Source: an uncultured Clostridia bacterium (lineage in GTDB: Bacteria > Bacillota > Clostridia > Oscillospirales > JAAYOS01). From it: a stretch of 64,000 nucleotides of DNA. The DNA lies in assembly GCA_947593925.1 (NCBI GenBank), contig CANQDU010000008.1, positions 1 to 64,000 of the forward strand, read 5' to 3'. The notes under the pieces are model-generated. The model did no database searches. It was not told where the DNA came from and saw only the letters and a program-made list of their open reading frames with translations. Positions within the stretch are counted from its first letter, which is position 1, and each line of letters starts with the position of its first letter. The position numbers and the translations under genes were made by a program. This document shows positions 54,001-59,231 of this stretch, in pieces.

Positions 54001-55425
54001 GAAGCGGTTGGTGGAGTAGGGCGTCACCACCTGGGAGATTTCCACAGGGGCATACTGTTTGCCAAATTTGTTATTGGTATCCACAAACTCGATCCGCAAA
54101 GTGGCGGTGGTGGCGTTCTCCACATCGAACTGGAACCAGCCGCCCCGGCCCACATAGGTGCCGGGGATATAACTGCCTTTCTCCTCATCCCAAACTTCGG
54201 TCACAAATTTCAGGTTGGAGGCGGGATCCGGGGCCACGGCCTTGTCATAGAGCTGCCCCATCAGGTCCTCGTCCGGCATCTCAAAGAAGATCTTGTAGCT
54301 CTTTGTAAGCTCCGTGTCCGGGGTGCCGGGGTAGGTGTAGGTGATGCCGAATTCATCGTACGTATTCCCGTTGTCCACGTCCTTGACCGACTTGTAGAGG
54401 ATGTGATCCGTGCCCTTCTCCAGAAGTCCCTGGTTGTTGGCGAAGAAGTTGTAGGTGTAGGGGTGGGCCTTTTTAAAGTCCCACCGGTAGATATAGTTGT
54501 CCGAGGTGAGGACGTAGTAGGTTTCGTTCACATCGCCTTTTTCCTGAAAGTCCAGGTAGTCGGCGTAGACGCGGCCCGTCTCCTTGTAGCCCTGCTCGTT
54601 GAACACGCTGATATCCCAGGCGTCTACCATTCCGCCGCAGTCCTTGGACTTAATCAACCCCGTATCATCAGCAAACACGCCGTTTTTTGTTTGCCGTGAA
54701 TCAGTATCAGTACCACTGCCGTCCTGAGAGTGGAACTCAAAGGTATACACGCCGGTCTCGCGGACTTCGTAGGTCAGGGGGGTGTAGGTGTATTTTTGTA
54801 TGCCAACGGTTCCCTCATTTCCGGTGACCTTCTCCATGGTCTTGGCCAGCACTTCGGTCTGATAATTGGGGATGTGGCCCTTGCCGTCCTTCATCACATC
54901 GTAGAGGATGCGGTTGCCGTGCAGGTCGATGAGGACGATGTCCACCGTGGCGCCCTCGCCCAGGCGATCCGCAATTTCCTGCTTTTGTTTAGCGTTTGCT
55001 ACGGCAGTCCCCTCCGCAGTCAGCGTGGAGTCACAGATGTTGGAGCCGAAGGTGATCGTCTCACCTTCAAAGGCGTAAACGTGTATGTAGTTTCTGTGTA
55101 CGATCCCGCCAAATGTGCCATCACTTTTTGCCCAGCACATATACGTCCGGGCGGAGTTACCGTGATCGACTGTATTGCCGCCGGCATCCTTGCCGCTCGT
55201 TGCCCACTTCAGGTTGGCTGTGTCGAATCTATCTGCATACGCCTCTATGCGATCCGCCTTTTCCTGCTCATAGTTCTTTGCGTCCGCGGCTTTGGCCTCG
55301 GGCAGGACAAAGTTCACCAGCCCCAGCGTCATCACCAGGGCCATCAGACCCGCCAGCGTCCGCCTTCCCGCGTCCGCGCGCCGCGCTGCCCGGCAGACCT
55401 TCCGCGCCCATTTTGTGATCCTCAT
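42079..55425 (-). CDS. Giant LPXTG-type adhesin, 4,448 residues, about 18 isopeptide/FctA-like domains
   Basis: A cell-wall-anchored surface protein. Order: signal peptide (1-47, ending PEAKAADA); an N-terminal adhesin region to about 740; a SdrD-like B domain (ITGLVFYDNDAG, about 750); CnaB-like and SpaA-like domains (to about 1270); then about 18 FctA/Spy0128-like domains. Most of these carry the isopeptide Lys in KxLxGRxW, Glu in YTFTISE and Asn in FxNxY. Domains 3-14 form four copies of an A-B-C triplet (49.56 to 44.04 kb). A Pro/Asp/Gly 7-residue repeat, a TPKTGD sorting signal, a membrane helix and a long basic tail end the protein. The region is visibly lower in GC than its neighbours, suggesting transfer. 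The ATG at 55425 follows GGGGGAG. Sortase B is downstream. Confidence 0.93.
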   Translation of the reverse strand: MRITKWARKVCRAARRADAGRRTLAGLMALVMTLGLVNFVLPEAKAADAKNYEQEKADRIEAYADRFDTANLKWATSGKDAGGNTVDHGNSARTYMCWAKSDGTFGGIVHRNYIHVYAFEGETITFGSNICDSTLTAEGTAVANAKQKQEIADRLGEGATVDIVLIDLHGNRILYDVMKDGKGHIPNYQTEVLAKTMEKVTGNEGTVGIQKYTYTPLTYEVRETGVYTFEFHSQDGSGTDTDSRQTKNGVFADDTGLIKSKDCGGMVDAWDISVFNEQGYKETGRVYADYLDFQEKGDVNETYYVLTSDNYIYRWDFKKAHPYTYNFFANNQGLLEKGTDHILYKSVKDVDNGNTYDEFGITYTYPGTPDTELTKSYKIFFEMPDEDLMGQLYDKAVAPDPASNLKFVTEVWDEEKGSYIPGTYVGRGGWFQFDVENATTATLRIEFVDTNNKFGKQYAPVEISQVVTPYSTNRFFWDGRDGNGEIIPAGDYTLVDISWTITTKAGEIHFPIVDVEDTGGGFTFTRLSPVYNKDGERLDADDKTDGTPTNIYTATKSVIYYDNSAIYYGERVARAGTPESDIILDSGKPKITALQNWVDNSWDGKSKARQDYDSTRTNQFFVWRDISESTSTEYVAWTDDYRIGKGLRAGDHSHISNDITFYNTETGELVGTDVIAKQQDMIDWLDSEKHPVAKISGGSGSVVSDFSIQNFWTFVPGQPVTAKGTTEEQIVIKGIPEDKTPANITGLVFYDNDAGKTSGFDGKYNAKQTDMDVPLSGVRVNLYRQTDDTAPVSGKTYYTVEGTHGNWAIAELSGGVFPSDKTVFELVKRDTPDTTDLTGHVIFENQLYDATKGTKFAYEVIKTYPNWELTSYNTPGTPLGKDPNQYGNYALYAYDKNEKGTEVQVFTLADKDSSVSGAIDPDDNLADYENHTATAIDVGYHYTPVQSLRAVKSWKTTGTDTTTPPNVVYELSYYDKTSKNHKVYEERSLSSIMSWENVWNYLPDTIDGNKVEYYISAEYYLVKNSSGEGGGTLYRHTFELDTAASELTYSSFVGEASCRTLNSDEVAALKYGSYDSLNPGEAEWTEAEKAPYTAVLDRNPGTAETTITITNSDAPGVIQILKYTGALTDKNFLQGATFRLYTQIESGSEDISLEEVRKHIAGGEAGDLQWLTLHQVGSATTRTNGKVAFAGLDSGKHYVLREMYAPAGYRVMEELYLIHPAKCDHDEKFDPVEPGDPKYEAYQTWISQNGRFGAANPGGTDNDDENFIEFPVGNIPASGNLMVRKRIAGRAWNTEDSFEFNIAFRDKDGGEVTAFADVQNVAGFADYGINIDEGEAGIVGDDTTLVTALKNFANAFKEHTDVTVNYSSDNYVESFTIPGSTNQTVETAYPDIHQSFLLLTDGKPVEETVPGGETKYTLTDATLAHNNTLSDDATKFAGKGEKFPAAGTYTFTISENDVVGGTLSGDSVVYTVVVKVKRVMNPDSEADESNPTTANSHLEAEVTNITYQENDDDDSATSSAKYPDGYKTPQKYMGASPLFTNNYQVQPAVQTTGYAITKNFTGRLNENGQPLNSSNEDTSEKSKYDDGWLEGDHFYVTIEGADDTTKEALNAGNIYIGGLHGKRDEVHGTFDTQKVVCFNQKNVTNPRGTTSDIGEGDEVNVGHTFTFDEIDFQNLKFPTAWVYAEDGAGADGTAYKAGEPVEETDTAKVVYYAPEGEDAKYVFCSDLEAHARTGNHEGDPVVVSRTEDIVYKLEIREYKPADTKGITYSEQVYTLVITLKNAVSITTGEGNLAAAVTDGIIDELDFDLYDCAAAAITETSKPEATCTTDQVVVNSFNDWANPKFEGFDTTETDWETKWYYVNNSTTEDHPVIREATVVERQGDSTTGIPTKFSVDIPAEGSGAARTIYIVADDDPNADAADYYTFKEIAAAKLDITFIAKREGHTGDHVMTFSNTYQATGRWTPTIHKFVEGRDWGEYEEFDFTLTCTKYPGTYKPDNGDQSLTISKATSKNDNSGTFDAVTFKAPGEYTFTLSETLNHINGKLDIRDAITIKVVATDNNDGTLNLEVTGLGGSAEHPDETDNNKTNAVTSTINFVNVYSESGSFEIAIEKTLTGRDWVSGEGDESGDSFIFTVELNEAAQNAVKAGKLTVPTEWTDNKDVTYTVTITDSSAKGSGDAARRVPGTLNLSNLEAKGGEYVFTVTEKTDDFAEKTLECRQPTVKLTVTAYSDEYNEGGYNGTILTYAYFGSSTGKDDPDNLKAPYTVPFTNKYYVDTEGPSASVGEHGFTVEKEFTGRPDNKWTNGTTDDTFSATVTFSGDADLLDDFQFKNDEGEYVKWEAKHGNVTFTESEKSKTFDFRFFEEGEYKFTVKETVPEDGEKIPGVTYDENTYTVTFNVTPDTDDDNRLTVTRTIEKQDGTPVTGGNITFVNTYKAEGTWTPTVTKKLKGREWQKWETAGGTDEEKFEFTLTCTEMPDGVENPIPGGQTISIVEDNATSGVSFGAIEFTQEGEYTFTISETGTGKGIGGGSTTSAGSITIKVNAKDNGDGKMNLTVTGEDGTTTPGTASDNVATTVNFVNTYNESGDFPLSLSKLLTGRDWKDDEGDESNETFSFTITPFDSVTTTAINDELITASWITDKTATSFNVTVGETPGETNETTGWETRKLDLGDLQVGNLGGKTAAYTFIIEENTADFAEQSLYCAQPKIKLTVNVDGSALDGKLKFSATYAYIVDDSDTGTDGGTSATSLVLPFTNRCYVDTASPGTVTGEHGFSVISELTGRPEEKWLPTDTFTVNVSYTGDKDNLANMLAKAPGDEDYNEITDDKFSRSAKFTSTDYTVSKTFDFRFLEAGEYEFAVTETKGDIDGVTYDESEYTVTFNVTKKETDDHSLTVTRTITSVTGTVAVRATGDGTGAITFKNIYEAEGKWTPSVNKTLKGRDWEIGEKFAFKIECTGYTGGAAPTFTSKNVEVSETGDNTGNGSFGEVTFTKEGNYTFTITETNTGKGLGTGTAPAPVTVTVEVTDQDDGTLNVAVKNGAGTILTRPATSASYTFDFTNTYEESGSFSLAVDKTLDGRDWIETDAFTFKLEPDDTTLSAIENGELSVPASWTRVNNYYTVTSSEKYTGSGTREIELGELTVTNKADSKESVATPRVYTFTVSEETGKIENLTYDTAVKTVTVTATRKTEGGKYTGKFEFKVEVTSESDSNPSFTNRCYAGGEPQGPDADPDAVNSWFAVAKEITGREWLTTGESYKVNAVLSGDASQMEYSEDGGNTYLPMTDGKTFDFTLTGSGAVNSPIFRFYKAGTYTFTLTEEYGGSRINGVTYDDNTYTVTFDVAKTGDDNHLTVTRTIEKQDGTTVSGGTVTFTNEYAPDPAKWGPTVIKELTGRDWMEADEFKFTLTKTEEKVNPEGLEIADGGKFSITDTDVDAAGRHTVTPGLVTFNKPGTYYLTITEDSDEEYGIKVGYKFRLEVRVRDDQESGKLVVDSISSETDPNVNLAHPGIMFRNVYSEQGKFDITLIKFLNGRALTASDVFTFTVTPDPDTKEAIDSGIVTVPTGFVKDPTDDGTYTVTVTGKDAGSGYAMSELGELSVKRNTYIGEKITYGFVIKEVGLPENTRPVQAELHVQMTMSETIDETTGLPTGGIEMTYAYILPDDSTLPVNRTTVYLPFENYAYTEAEFSVEKTFRDNNWPEGKEFSAEVTLTSGNGDNVRHKDMTVLPEGGETLTFTKTNPAETLSYVFLAPGEYAFEVRENVGTFGGVSYDDNVYTMTVTVTDDGAGHLTAKVSESTVKLVNIYMTSPAAVELTAEKIFVSDRGLKAEQFGFTLEATAGAPMPAGIVGNMLTIRNDVHGNVDFGSVEYTATGTYVYKVRELNEELPGVTYDERVYTVTVTVTDNYDGQLLADVKYTADGESADQIVFHNTRGATPDPAPVTLGIRKTVSGSYDLNAGDFAFTVMPSVSNPAGDPIGELAGWDLGTGTLTVRNGEPAGNTAPAGIFEDTLFEVAGKYVYTVVEYIPVVTDPRMNYDASIYTVTVDVAGNTKLEAAITAEKDGEAVALGDGVLDFTNIYGTAPSSDDPGISVALRAQKTLTNLAGEPVVFENGAFTFVLNPLNGAPMPRAAEATVSSNGWAVFEGITFTAEDVGKTYEYEMREEPKEADGFVCDGSVWHVTVAVTQSSDGKLAAEIIYEKDGVVRSSDQGALFENLSYEPVKLTVQKTVGGLGDKEMAFNFKVEFTLPEGFDRDLAGIARIADAPDGFTWSVDAETGAVTLEFALKHGQLVTVENLPAWIGYKVTEAEADRDGYRTYVYGAETGDLSVDGTVRFFNTIPDPNAPPPDPGDPSPDPGDPSPNPGDPSPNLGDPSPDPGDPPPDPGDPPPDPGDPPRDHDKTSDETPKTGDNSHPWLWVALMLLSLTGAVVTSFSLFGKRSIACSGKWRGVSLRGRHKRR
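42274..42430 (-). repeat. 21-bp minisatellite encoding the Pro-rich stalk of the adhesin
   Basis: About seven tandem 21-base units (for example GTCGCCGGGATCCGGCGGCG per unit on the plus strand). They encode the 7-residue repeat PDPGDPS with S/P and D/N variants, just before the sorting signal. It forms the wall-spanning stalk. Confidence 0.9.
44041..45312 (-). repeat. Adhesin super-repeat unit 4 (domains A4-B4-C4)
   Basis: A4 begins at KWGPTVIKELTGRDW (about 45.30 kb), B4 at GKFDITLIKFLNGRAL (44.89 kb), and C4 at EFSVEKTFRDNNW (44.40 kb). It is the most diverged of the four units; three further degenerate domains follow it. Confidence 0.7.
45313..46660 (-). repeat. Adhesin super-repeat unit 3 (domains A3-B3-C3)
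   Basis: A3 begins at KWTPSVNKTLKGRDW (about 46.65 kb), B3 at ESGSFSLAVDKTLDGRDW (46.25 kb), and C3 at WFAVAKEITGREW (45.74 kb). Confidence 0.75.
46661..48127 (-). repeat. Adhesin super-repeat unit 2 (domains A2-B2-C2)
   Basis: A2 begins at TWTPTVTKKLKGREW (about 48.12 kb), B2 at ESGDFPLSLSKLLTGRDW (47.68 kb), and C2 at GEHGFSVISELTGRPEEKW (47.13 kb). It is closest to unit 1. Confidence 0.8.
48128..49560 (-). repeat. Adhesin super-repeat unit 1 (domains A1-B1-C1)
   Basis: A1 begins at RWTPTIHKFVEGRDW (about 49.55 kb), B1 at ESGSFEIAIEKTLTGRDW (49.13 kb), and C1 at GEHGFTVEKEFTGRPDNKW (48.58 kb). B1 and B2 share the insert GEGDESGD / DEGDESNE, and C1 and C2 share GEHGF and GRPxxKW. Confidence 0.8.
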
Positions 55426-55516
55426 ATCGCTCTCCCCCTGTAATATAGAGATCATTATGGTTTGTGCCGGTCAGCTTCGGGTTGTTCTCTCGCCGAAGCG
55501 TCCTCCGGACTTGGTT

Positions 55517-55561
55517 TTCTGTCCGCGGGTTCCCCGCGGACAGAACCGGGCCGGCCCGGTT
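55517..55561. repeat. Double-palindrome module, copy 1, in the adhesin leader
   Basis: A 13-bp stem TTCTGTCCGCGGG / CCCGCGGACAGAA (loop TTC), overlapping by two bases the perfect 18-base palindrome AACCGGGCCGGCCCGGTT (55544-55561). It lies in the transcribed leader of the adhesin. Confidence 0.9.
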
Positions 55562-55639
55562 CCGATATTTTCATCGCGCGCTGACGCCGTATCCATGCAA
55601 GTTTGTCTTTACTGTCAGCGGCAATAATGAAGATTTGCA

Positions 55640-55658
55640 GTTTACAATAGTTTACAAT
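55640..55658 (-). promoter_or_regulatory. Tandem 9-bp repeat at the adhesin start site, possible operator
   Basis: On the minus strand, ATTGTAAAC occurs twice, 10 bases apart (55640-55648 and 55650-55658), directly after the -10 box. The one-helical-turn spacing suggests a protein-binding site overlapping the transcription start. Confidence 0.5.
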
Positions 55659-55659
55659 T

Positions 55660-55688
55660 TATATATTACTGCTCCGGGTCGTTGTCAA
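55660..55688 (-). promoter_or_regulatory. Promoter of the giant adhesin
   Basis: On the minus strand, perfect TTGACA (55683-55688), 17 bases, TATATA (55660-55665), AT-rich around. It gives a leader of about 230 bases before the start at 55425. Confidence 0.8.
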
Positions 55689-55774
55689 CCGCTTTGTCCC
55701 GAATCGACAAAATCACGACTCGAATTGCACTCTACCGACGTACGAACGACTCGTTGGTGAGTAGTTAGAGCTCA

Positions 55775-55818
55775 TTCTGTCCGTGGGTTCCCACGGACAG
55801 AACCGGGGTACCCCGGTT
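55775..55818. repeat. Double-palindrome module, copy 2, upstream of the adhesin promoter
   Basis: Stem TTCTGTCCGTGG / CCACGGACAGAA (loop GTTC), overlapping the palindrome AACCGGGGTACCCCGGTT (55801-55818). Same layout as 55517-55561, with changed but still paired bases. Confidence 0.9.
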
Positions 55819-56275
55819 CAAATCACTCTTTTGTTGTTCGCTTGACAAGCGCGCTTGCCAAATCAAATTTTCCCGCTTATTATAATATCATGTTCACCCG
55901 TGAACAAGTCAACAGAAATATCGAAAAAATATGAAGAAATTTTCCCCGACCGCATGGACCGCCGCGCAGCGGGAAGCAAGCTATACAATAGTATACATAC
56001 AGATATTACCACAAGCGAAGTAAAATTACAAGGGTTTTTGGAAAACAGCATGAAAATCAGAATTGCAAAAGGACGTACTTCAACTACGGAGCCCTTTCTC
56101 TCGGCGCCGCACGCGCTATGAGTGGCGGCTTCGCCGGGGAGGTGCTCGCCCCGGCGGGGATCGAGTACCGAACCAAACGCACCGGGACAAGCCGTCTTAT
56201 CTGCCTCAAACGGAACGACGGCTGTGACGGTAATGACGGCAGAAACGCGGTACACGAAAAAGCCGAAATGTCCTA
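55819..56275. other. Intergenic stretch without a credible gene
   Basis: AT-rich up to about 56060, then GC-richer. Short frames exist (for example 53 codons from ATG 56118 to 56279), but they lack a ribosome site and a recognisable product. The 14-mer TTGCAAAAGGACGT (56063-56076) also occurs, in reverse complement, in the repeats at 40.98 and 59.96 kb, so this may be a remnant of the same element. Confidence 0.5.
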
Positions 56276-56304
56276 TTGACAGTCAAGTCTAATCGTGGTA
56301 AACT
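56276..56304 (+). promoter_or_regulatory. Promoter of the lipoprotein-ABC transporter operon
   Basis: Perfect TTGACA (56276-56281), 17 bases, TAAACT (56299-56304), 57 bases before the lipoprotein start. Confidence 0.7.
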
Positions 56305-56360
56305 CAAAATGTAGCAGGTCTATACCGATTAAACTAAACTGTCGAAAGGAGCACCGCAAA

Positions 56361-57563
56361 ATGAAAAGGACGGTTTCGATATTGCTCGCGCTCGCGCTTC
56401 TGCTGTCGCTTGCCGCGGGCTGCGTGGGCGGGACGGAAGACGGCGCTTCCGGAGAACCGACGACCCTCCCGGAGCATTTCCATATATCTTTTGACGGCAC
56501 GCAGCTGTCTGTCCCGAAAACCGCGCCCGTAATAACCGCGCGGCGGATCATACCGGACGAGGAAAAGGTGCATTCCGCCCTCATGCAGGGCGACAATACG
56601 CGCGCTGTCGAAGCCGTTGGCCCTATTTATCGCGGCACAGACCCCGATACGATGGAGATACTTGATTTTAACTCTTACGATTATATGACGACCGGGAAGC
56701 TGTCGGGGGCTGTGAACTATCGCCGTTATCCTGCCAAGGTGCTGTCCGAGGGTATTAAGAGGTTTCCGGAGAGCATATTGGATTGGCTGTCGCCTTATAC
56801 TGAGCCCAGCAGAAGGCTCAAATTTGATAGGTTTACGGGGCGTGATGAATTCGAGACCTTCCCCGTCACTGAGGCGCGAGAGTATGCGGAAACGGCGTTT
56901 GAAAACATCGGCGTCGATATGACCGACATAGTGAACACAAGGACAGCTCAGATGAGTAAGGATGAGCAGATAGAGACGGCTTCGCATATGGCGGAGGGAG
57001 ACATGCTGTATATGTCCCCGTACACGGAGGAGGAAAAGACGTTTCTGTCAAGCGCATACGTCTTTGAGTTCAGGCAGTTTTTCCACGACATTCCCGTAAA
57101 TATATCCGATTGGCATACCTCCGTAGAGCATCGCGCACAGGTTTTTTTCAATACATCTGCTGAGGCTCAGGAGCTTGCCGCGGCCGTGTACGAGGACGGC
57201 AGTTTTTCCCTTAGGGCAGCAAACCTGCTTGAGGTAATGAACGAGTCGGAGGATAGGGAGATCGTCCCATACGAAGAAGTCCTGTCAAAACTGGCAGACC
57301 TCTTTTCGGGCGGCATCGCAATTTCGGACACGTCTCTCCTGAACGCCGAGCTGTGCTACGCCATATTCGATTCCGGGGAAGAAAATATATGCACTCTGTA
57401 CCCGATCTGGGTGTTTTATGTGAGGGACGACCTGTATGCGTATCAGCTCCCCAAAAATGAAGCGGTTGCGGACTTCATAGCGTCCGACAATCTGACGACC
57501 GTTTACGCCTTTGACGCGTTCAGCGGGGAACGGATAGTAAGTATCGAAAACCCCGCAAAATGA
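56361..57563 (+). CDS. Lipoprotein linked to an ABC-2 exporter
   Basis: A 400-residue lipoprotein: MKRTVSILLALALLLSLAAGC with lipobox LAAGC (Cys21). The mature protein is acidic, with no family I can name; the end (YAFDAFSGERIVSIENP) resembles a PepSY-type strand pair. ATG at 56361 with GAAAGGAG upstream. Its stop overlaps a possible permease start (ATGA at 57560), so it is the first gene of a four-gene operon with two permeases and an ATPase. It may be an accessory or regulatory subunit, as in two-gene lipoprotein/ABC-2 systems. Confidence 0.75.
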   Translation: MKRTVSILLALALLLSLAAGCVGGTEDGASGEPTTLPEHFHISFDGTQLSVPKTAPVITARRIIPDEEKVHSALMQGDNTRAVEAVGPIYRGTDPDTMEILDFNSYDYMTTGKLSGAVNYRRYPAKVLSEGIKRFPESILDWLSPYTEPSRRLKFDRFTGRDEFETFPVTEAREYAETAFENIGVDMTDIVNTRTAQMSKDEQIETASHMAEGDMLYMSPYTEEEKTFLSSAYVFEFRQFFHDIPVNISDWHTSVEHRAQVFFNTSAEAQELAAAVYEDGSFSLRAANLLEVMNESEDREIVPYEEVLSKLADLFSGGIAISDTSLLNAELCYAIFDSGEENICTLYPIWVFYVRDDLYAYQLPKNEAVADFIASDNLTTVYAFDAFSGERIVSIENPAK

Positions 57564-57598
57564 AGGTAAAATCAAAACAAATCGAGGTGAAAATTTTT

Positions 57599-58363
57599 AT
57601 GCCGGAAATAAGGCTGTTTTTCATGCAGATGAGGCGGGTGTTCGTAAACCCGAGCTTCTGGGTGGCGACGATGATTTTTGTGGCCGCGCTGTTTGTCAAC
57701 AGCATGGTTGAGCTCAACGAATACGCTACGGTAACGATCATTGTGGAGAAAGCCGAACTCACGGCGCAAGTGCTCGTCATTGGAGTGCTTCCGTGCGCGG
57801 CGTTTGCCCTCAGCTTCAGCCGGGAGAGAGAGGAGGGCGCTCTGCAGTTCTACTATATGCGTGTCGGCGTACCGGGGTATGTTTTTATAAAGTACGTCGC
57901 CGTCATACTCTCCGGATTTTTCGTCGTGTTTACCGGGTATTTCGTCTTTACCTGCCTGCTTGCGCTTGTCTACCCGTTTTCCGGCGGACTCGCGACGCGC
58001 GTCACCTGCTACTCCTCTCTGCTGGACGGCGGACACTATATCGGGTATGTTCTTTGCTTTGCGATAAACTACAGCCTCTCGGGCTCGATTTTTGCGGGGC
58101 TTGCCATGTGGATGTCCATGTATCTGAAAGAAAAGTACGCGCCGATCGTCCTTCCGTATGTTATCTATATGATGCTCCAGTTTGTGTCTCAGATAGCGGG
58201 AGTCCCGCCCGGATTGCTGCCTTCGTCGTGGATGTTGACCTTTTTTAACCTCGGTACGCCGATGTTCTCAATGGCAATGAAGCTCGCCGTGACCTGCGCC
58301 ATACACACGGCGGGAGTGCTTGCATCCATATCTCAGGCGGAAAGGAGCGTCCGAAATGCGTAA
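57599..58363 (+). CDS. ABC-2 type permease, first subunit
   Basis: A 254-residue membrane protein with six hydrophobic segments (for example PSFWVATMIFVAALFVNSMV near 18-37, VLVIGVLPCAAFALSFSRERE near 58-78, and VAVILSGFFVVFTGYFVFTCLLALVYP near 98-124). The SFSREREEGALQFYY stretch is the cytoplasmic loop usual for ABC-2 permeases. Two starts are possible: ATG 57599 (GAGGTG upstream) or ATG 57560 overlapping the lipoprotein stop. Partner of the next permease and the ATPase. Confidence 0.8.
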   Translation: MPEIRLFFMQMRRVFVNPSFWVATMIFVAALFVNSMVELNEYATVTIIVEKAELTAQVLVIGVLPCAAFALSFSREREEGALQFYYMRVGVPGYVFIKYVAVILSGFFVVFTGYFVFTCLLALVYPFSGGLATRVTCYSSLLDGGHYIGYVLCFAINYSLSGSIFAGLAMWMSMYLKEKYAPIVLPYVIYMMLQFVSQIAGVPPGLLPSSWMLTFFNLGTPMFSMAMKLAVTCAIHTAGVLASISQAERSVRNA

Positions 58364-59231
58364 TATCCGCAGCGCCTGTCTGTACGCAGCGCACAACATC
58401 GCCCGATGGCGGCATGACTGGCGAATCATTGTGTTTGCGGCGGTCATAGCGATTTTTTCCTACTATGACATGCACGACCTCGGAAGACTCGCCGGCAGAT
58501 ACGGCGCCACCGTATCAATATGGGCGGTCACGACCTGCTTCACGCCGGGATACATGGTAGAGATGTACGTCCTTATGCTCGGACTTATCTTTTCAAATGC
58601 GCCGTTCTACCGCAGCTCGTCGCAGTTCGAAATAGTCCGCTCCGGGAGGCTTGCGTGGATACTCGGTCAGATAATTTACATAATGGCGGCGTCTCTTATC
58701 GCCGTACTGTTTGTCTGGGTCACATCGTGGGCGGCGATGCTGCCGAATCTGAGCTTTTCCGCCGACTGGGGACAGGTGGAAAGAACACTGGCTGTCGGTG
58801 CGTCGCTCCCGGCGGATTTTATCCTGCATGTATACTTCCCCAGCGCCGTAATCGAGTTCAGCCCCATAGCGGTCGCCGGATACAGCCTGTTGCTCGCGTG
58901 GCTCGTAGGCGTCTTTGTCGGAACAATGTTTATGTTTTTCAACAAGCTTATCGGAAAGACGGCGTCGCTCAGTGTATTCGGGTTCCTGATGTTTATGCGG
59001 TTTACGTCGATGTCCTCCGGCATCCTGACCTTCGGAATGTATGTGAGTTATTTCAGCCCGCTGAACTTTTGCAACATATTTGCTTCTTCGTTCTTCTCGG
59101 GCAATCCCTTGCTTCCGTCAATGGGATACTGTATCGCCGTTCCGGCAGTTCTTTCGGTGCTCTTCTGTGTTCTTTCGGTAATTCTGTTTTGCAGACAAGA
59201 CTTAAATAACGGGGAGGATGAAGGCTTATGA
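58356..59231 (+). CDS. ABC-2 type permease, second subunit
   Basis: A 291-residue membrane protein with six to seven helices (WRIIVFAAVIAIFSYYDM near 25-42, VEMYVLMLGLIFSNAPFY near 68, IIYIMAASLIAVLFVWVTSW near 105, LLAWLVGVFVGTMFMFFNKL near 190, and a last pair near 250-285). SSQFEIVRSGRLAW near 90 is the cytoplasmic coupling-loop candidate. Overlaps the first permease by 8 bases; ATG 58356 with AAAGGAG upstream. The two permeases probably form a heterodimer. Confidence 0.8.
   Translation: MRNIRSACLYAAHNIARWRHDWRIIVFAAVIAIFSYYDMHDLGRLAGRYGATVSIWAVTTCFTPGYMVEMYVLMLGLIFSNAPFYRSSSQFEIVRSGRLAWILGQIIYIMAASLIAVLFVWVTSWAAMLPNLSFSADWGQVERTLAVGASLPADFILHVYFPSAVIEFSPIAVAGYSLLLAWLVGVFVGTMFMFFNKLIGKTASLSVFGFLMFMRFTSMSSGILTFGMYVSYFSPLNFCNIFASSFFSGNPLLPSMGYCIAVPAVLSVLFCVLSVILFCRQDLNNGEDEGL

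Noticed and set aside
56118-56279. 53-codon frame upstream of the lipoprotein gene
   Set aside because: No ribosome site, no recognisable product, and it overlaps the lipoprotein promoter.
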